From the NCBI RefSeq assembly GCF_000003605.2, contig NW_003154484.1, positions 1 through 21,324 of the forward strand: 21,324 nucleotides of DNA, in the 5' to 3' direction. The notes beneath the pieces were generated by a model. That model ran no database searches. It had not been told where the DNA came from and worked only from the letters and a program-made list of their open reading frames with translations. The stretch comes from Saccoglossus kowalevskii (taxonomy: Eukaryota > Hemichordata > Enteropneusta > Harrimaniidae). Made by a program: the position numbers and the translations under genes. This document shows, in pieces, positions 19,173 through 21,324 of the stretch (position 1 is the first letter of the stretch; every line of letters starts with the position of its first letter).

Positions 19173-20806
19173 AGTTTATACAGGGTTAGACTGGTTTAGA
19201 CAGATTGAAAGTTTATACAGGGTTAGACTGGTTTAGACAGATTAAAAGTTTATACAGGGTTAGAACAGTTGCTAGTTTATACAGCGTTAAACTGGTTTAG
19301 ACAGATTGCTAGTTTATACAGGGTTAGAACAGTTGCTAGTTTATACAGGGTTAGACTGGTTTAGAAAGATTGAAAGTTTATACAGGGTTAGAACAGTTGA
19401 TAGTTTATACAGGGTTAGACTGGTTTAGACAGATTGCTAGTTTATACAGGGTTAGACTGGTTTAGACAGATTAAAAGTTTATATAGGGTTAGAACAGTTG
19501 CTAGTTTATACAGGGTTAGACTGGTTTAGACAGATTGAAAGTTTATACAGGGTTAGATCAGTTGCTAGTTTATACAGGGTTAGACTGGTTTAGATAGATT
19601 GAAAGCTATACAGGGTTAGAACAGTTGCTAGTTTATACAGGGTTAGACTGGTTTAGACAGATTGAAAGTTTATACAGGGTTAAATCAGTTGCTAGTTTAT
19701 ACAGGGTTAGACTGGTTTAGATAGATTGAAAGTTTATACAGGGTTAGAACAGTTGCTAGTTTATACAGGGTTAGACTGGTTTAGACAGATTGAAAGTTTA
19801 TACAGGGTTAGAACAGTTGCTAGTTTATACAGGGTTAGACTGGTTTAGACAGATTGAAAGTTTATACAGGGTTAGAACAGTTGCTAGTTTATACAGGGTT
19901 AGACTGGTTTAGATAGATTGAAAGTTTATACAGGGTTAGAACAGTTGCTAGTTTATACAGGGTTAGACTGGTTTAGATAGATTGAAAGTTTATACAGGGT
20001 TAGAACAGTTGCTAGTTTATACAGGGTTAGACTGGTTTAGACAGATTGAAAGTTTATACAGGGTTAGAACAGTTGCTAGTTTATACAGGGTTAGTCTGGT
20101 TTAGACAGATTGAAAGTTTATACAGGGTTAGATCAGTTGCTAGTGTATACAGGGTTAGACTGGTTTAGACAGGTTGAATGTTTATACTGGGTTAGAACAT
20201 TTGCTAGTTTATACAGGGTTAGACTGGTTTAGATAGATTGAAAGTTTATACAGGGTTAGAACAGTTGCTAGTTTATACAGGGTTAGACTGGTTTAGACAG
20301 ATTGAAAGTTTATACAGGGTTAGAACAGTTGCTAGTTTATACAGGGTTAGACTGGTTTAGACAGATTGAAAGTTTATACAGGGTTAGACTGGTTTAGACA
20401 GATTAAAAGTTTATACAGGGTTAGAACAGTTGCTAGTTTATACAGCGTTAAACTGGTTTAGACAGATTGCTAGTTTATACAGGGTTAGAACAGTTGCTAG
20501 TTTATACAGGGTTAGACTGGTTTAGAAAGATTGAAAGTTTATACAGGGTTAGAACAGTTGATAGTTTATACAGGGTTAGACTGGTTTAGACAGATTGCTA
20601 GTTTATACAGGGTTAGACTGGTTTAGACAGATTGAAAGTTTATACAGGGTTAGATCAGTTGCTAGTTTATACAGGGTTAGACTGGTTTAGACAGATAGAA
20701 AGTTTATACAGGGTTAGATCAGTTGCTAGTTTATACAGGGTTAGACTGGTTTAGACAGATTGAAAGTTTATACAGGGTTAGATCAGTTGCTAGTTTGTAC
20801 AGGGTT
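19173..20806. repeat. Irregular AAB/chimera domain, two copies 1,161 bp apart
   Basis: A-A doublets lie at 19173-19246 and 20334-20407. A/B chimeric monomers (A body, GCT end) lie at 19274-19310, 19402-19438, 20435-20471 and 20563-20599. The shared rare forms ACAGCGTTAAAC, AAAGATTG (19364 and 20525) and GTTGATAG show these to be two copies at an offset of 1,161 (18 x 64 + 9). From about 20387 to 20760 the sequence also tracks bases 121-494 at an exact offset of 20,266, including ACAGATAG (428 and 20694). Confidence 0.87.
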
Positions 20807-21159
20807 AGACTGGTTTAGACAGATTGAAAGTTTATACAGGTTCAGAACAGTTGCTAGTGTATGCAGGGTTAGACTGGTTTAGACAGATTAAAAGTGTATA
20901 CAGGGTTAGATCAGTTGCTACTTTATACAGGGTTAGACTGGTTTAGACAGGTTGAAAGTTTATACAGGGTTAGAACAGTTGCTAGTTTATACAGGGTTAG
21001 ACTGGTTTAGATAGATTGACAGTTTATACAGGGTTAGAACAGTTGCTAGTTTATACAGGGTTAGACTGGTTTAGACAGATTGAAAGTTTATACAGGGTTA
21101 GAACAGTTGCTAGTTTATACAGGGTTAGACTGGTTTAGACAGATTGAAAGTTTATACAG

Positions 21160-21324
21160 GGTTAGAACTGTTGCTAGTTTGTACAGGGTTAGATCAGTTG
21201 CTAGTGTATGCAGGGTTAGACTGGTTTAGACAGTTTGCTATTTTATACTGAGTTAGACTGGTTTAGACCACTTTGAACAGTTCAGAACGGTTGCTAGTTT
21301 ATACAGGCTTAGACTGGTTTAAAC
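21160..21324. repeat. Decayed end of the array
   Basis: Here repeat fidelity falls sharply. Two B-like units are adjacent (GAACTGTTG, GATCAGTTG), then CAGTTTGCTATTTTATACTG, TGAGTTAGACTGG, GACCACTTTGAACAG, TTCAGAACGG and finally ACAGGCTTAGACTGGTTTAAAC. The repeat is still recognisable at the last base, so no flanking unique sequence is included. The gradient suggests a boundary close by on the right. That is inference, since the island at 8.2 kb shows similar decay in the interior. Confidence 0.82.

Larger units (their letters stand above)
11219..20200. repeat. 3' domain defined by its own variant dimers
   Basis: Two variants seen only in this part define it. GAATGTTTATACTGGG occurs at 11219, 11859, 12882, 14404, 17608, 18376 and 20176. 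CTACTTTATAC occurs at 11311, 12271, 13920, 14496, 17700, 18468 and 18979, with one more outside the block at 20918. Distances between the first kind include exactly 640 (10 dimers), 1,023 and exactly 768 (12 dimers). I found neither variant before 11.2 kb. The 320-bp rhythm of the 5' domain is mostly absent. Confidence 0.83.
1..21324. repeat. Satellite DNA array, 64-bp A+B dimer, about 330 copies
   Basis: Every part of the window can be read as copies of a 64-bp dimer made of a 37-bp monomer A and a 27-bp monomer B, both opening with the box AGTTTATACAGGGTTAGA. Most dimers differ from the consensus by only a few bases. The consensus is about 36% G+C with no CpG and has nearly three times as many G as C on the + strand. 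It cannot code for a long protein. 64 is not a multiple of three; on the + strand the frames close after at most about 138 nt, and on the - strand each frame meets a stop in every dimer. No gene, RNA gene or transposon interrupts the array. It begins mid-repeat at base 1, so it continues upstream. I do not recognise the family by name; a eukaryotic satellite is the natural reading. Confidence 0.97.

Noticed and set aside
1-21324. CRISPR array (18-base repeat with 9-19-base 'spacers')
   Set aside because: The segments between the shared boxes are themselves repeated, alternate between two fixed tails, and never become unique. There is no leader and no cas gene. This is a dimeric satellite.
1-21324. 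Protein-coding minisatellite
   Set aside because: The 64-bp unit is not a multiple of three. On the + strand open runs stay near 138 nt or less in the consensus, and on the - strand every frame meets a stop in each dimer.
1-21324. True telomeric or interstitial telomere repeat
   Set aside because: TTAGGG-like hexamers occur once per monomer and never in tandem, and the flanking bases are a different conserved sequence.
1-21324. CENP-B box indicating a known centromeric satellite
   Set aside because: I see no match to the CENP-B box. The consensus has no CpG at all, while the box needs TTCG and CGGG. A centromeric role is neither shown nor excluded.
1-21324. Plasmid or phage iteron-type origin
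   Set aside because: Iteron clusters span a few hundred bases beside a replication gene. Here 21 kb is filled with repeats and there is no gene.
1-21324. G-quadruplex-forming array
   Set aside because: GGG runs lie 27 or 37 bases apart with no runs longer than three in the consensus. The loops are far too long for the usual quadruplex pattern.
1-21324. TATA-like TTTATA promoters in each monomer
   Set aside because: The motif is part of the amplified unit, and no initiator, gene or other promoter element accompanies it. Its presence alone does not support transcription.
1-21324. The whole array as an assembly artefact
   Set aside because: Ordered private variants, nested periods and edge decay look biological. 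Copy number could still be wrong locally, since long near-identical blocks exist, but that cannot be judged without reads.

Overview
The whole 21,324-base window is one uninterrupted tandem satellite array. I found no single-copy sequence, gene, RNA gene, transposon or CRISPR array. The organism cannot be identified from the sequence. An array of this size and nested structure indicates a eukaryotic nuclear genome (heterochromatic, pericentromeric or subtelomeric DNA) rather than a prokaryote or phage. The consensus is about 36% G+C, has no CpG, and is strongly strand-asymmetric (17 G to 6 C per 64 bases on the + strand).

Basic design: two related monomers alternate, A (37 bp) and B (27 bp). 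Both begin with the 18-base box AGTTTATACAGGGTTAGA. A continues with a 19-base tail and B with a 9-base tail (ACAGTTGCT). The A tail carries about one extra 10-base block. The A+B dimer is exactly 64 bp and is repeated roughly 330 times. Variants of the dimer are not random. They recur in fixed order and build higher levels: 128/192-bp spacings that make a 320-bp (5-dimer) repeat; a rigid cassette of irregular monomers about 190 bp long, whose two end marks lie exactly 165 bp apart in seven of nine copies; repeats of 0.34, 0.73, 1.18 and 1.43 kb between cassettes, all equal to n x 64 + 23 within 1 bp; and segmental duplications of 0.64, 0.77 and 2.1 kb, plus a 0.7-kb block repeated 5.9 kb away.

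Layout: 1-540 is an irregular edge-type domain with A-A neighbours and A/B chimeric monomers. 0.9-1.9 kb holds two cassettes. 2.16-3.09 kb holds a 640-bp duplication. 3.1-11.3 kb is the 5' domain, built of 320-bp repeats and cassettes, and interrupted by a degenerate island at about 8.20-8.46 kb. 11.2-20.2 kb is the 3' domain, which has its own marker variants (TGAATGTTTATACTGGG and CTACTTTATAC) and a few blocks copied from the 5' domain. 19.17-20.8 kb returns to the irregular AAB/chimera type seen at position 1. The last 165 bases decay, as expected near an array boundary.

Nothing here is a coding or defence system. The interest lies in the array's architecture: a readable record of how a ~10-bp motif, a 37-bp monomer, a 27-bp deletion derivative, a 64-bp dimer and several nested higher-order repeats arose. 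Possible chromatin or protein-binding consequences follow from the spacing, but those are inference.
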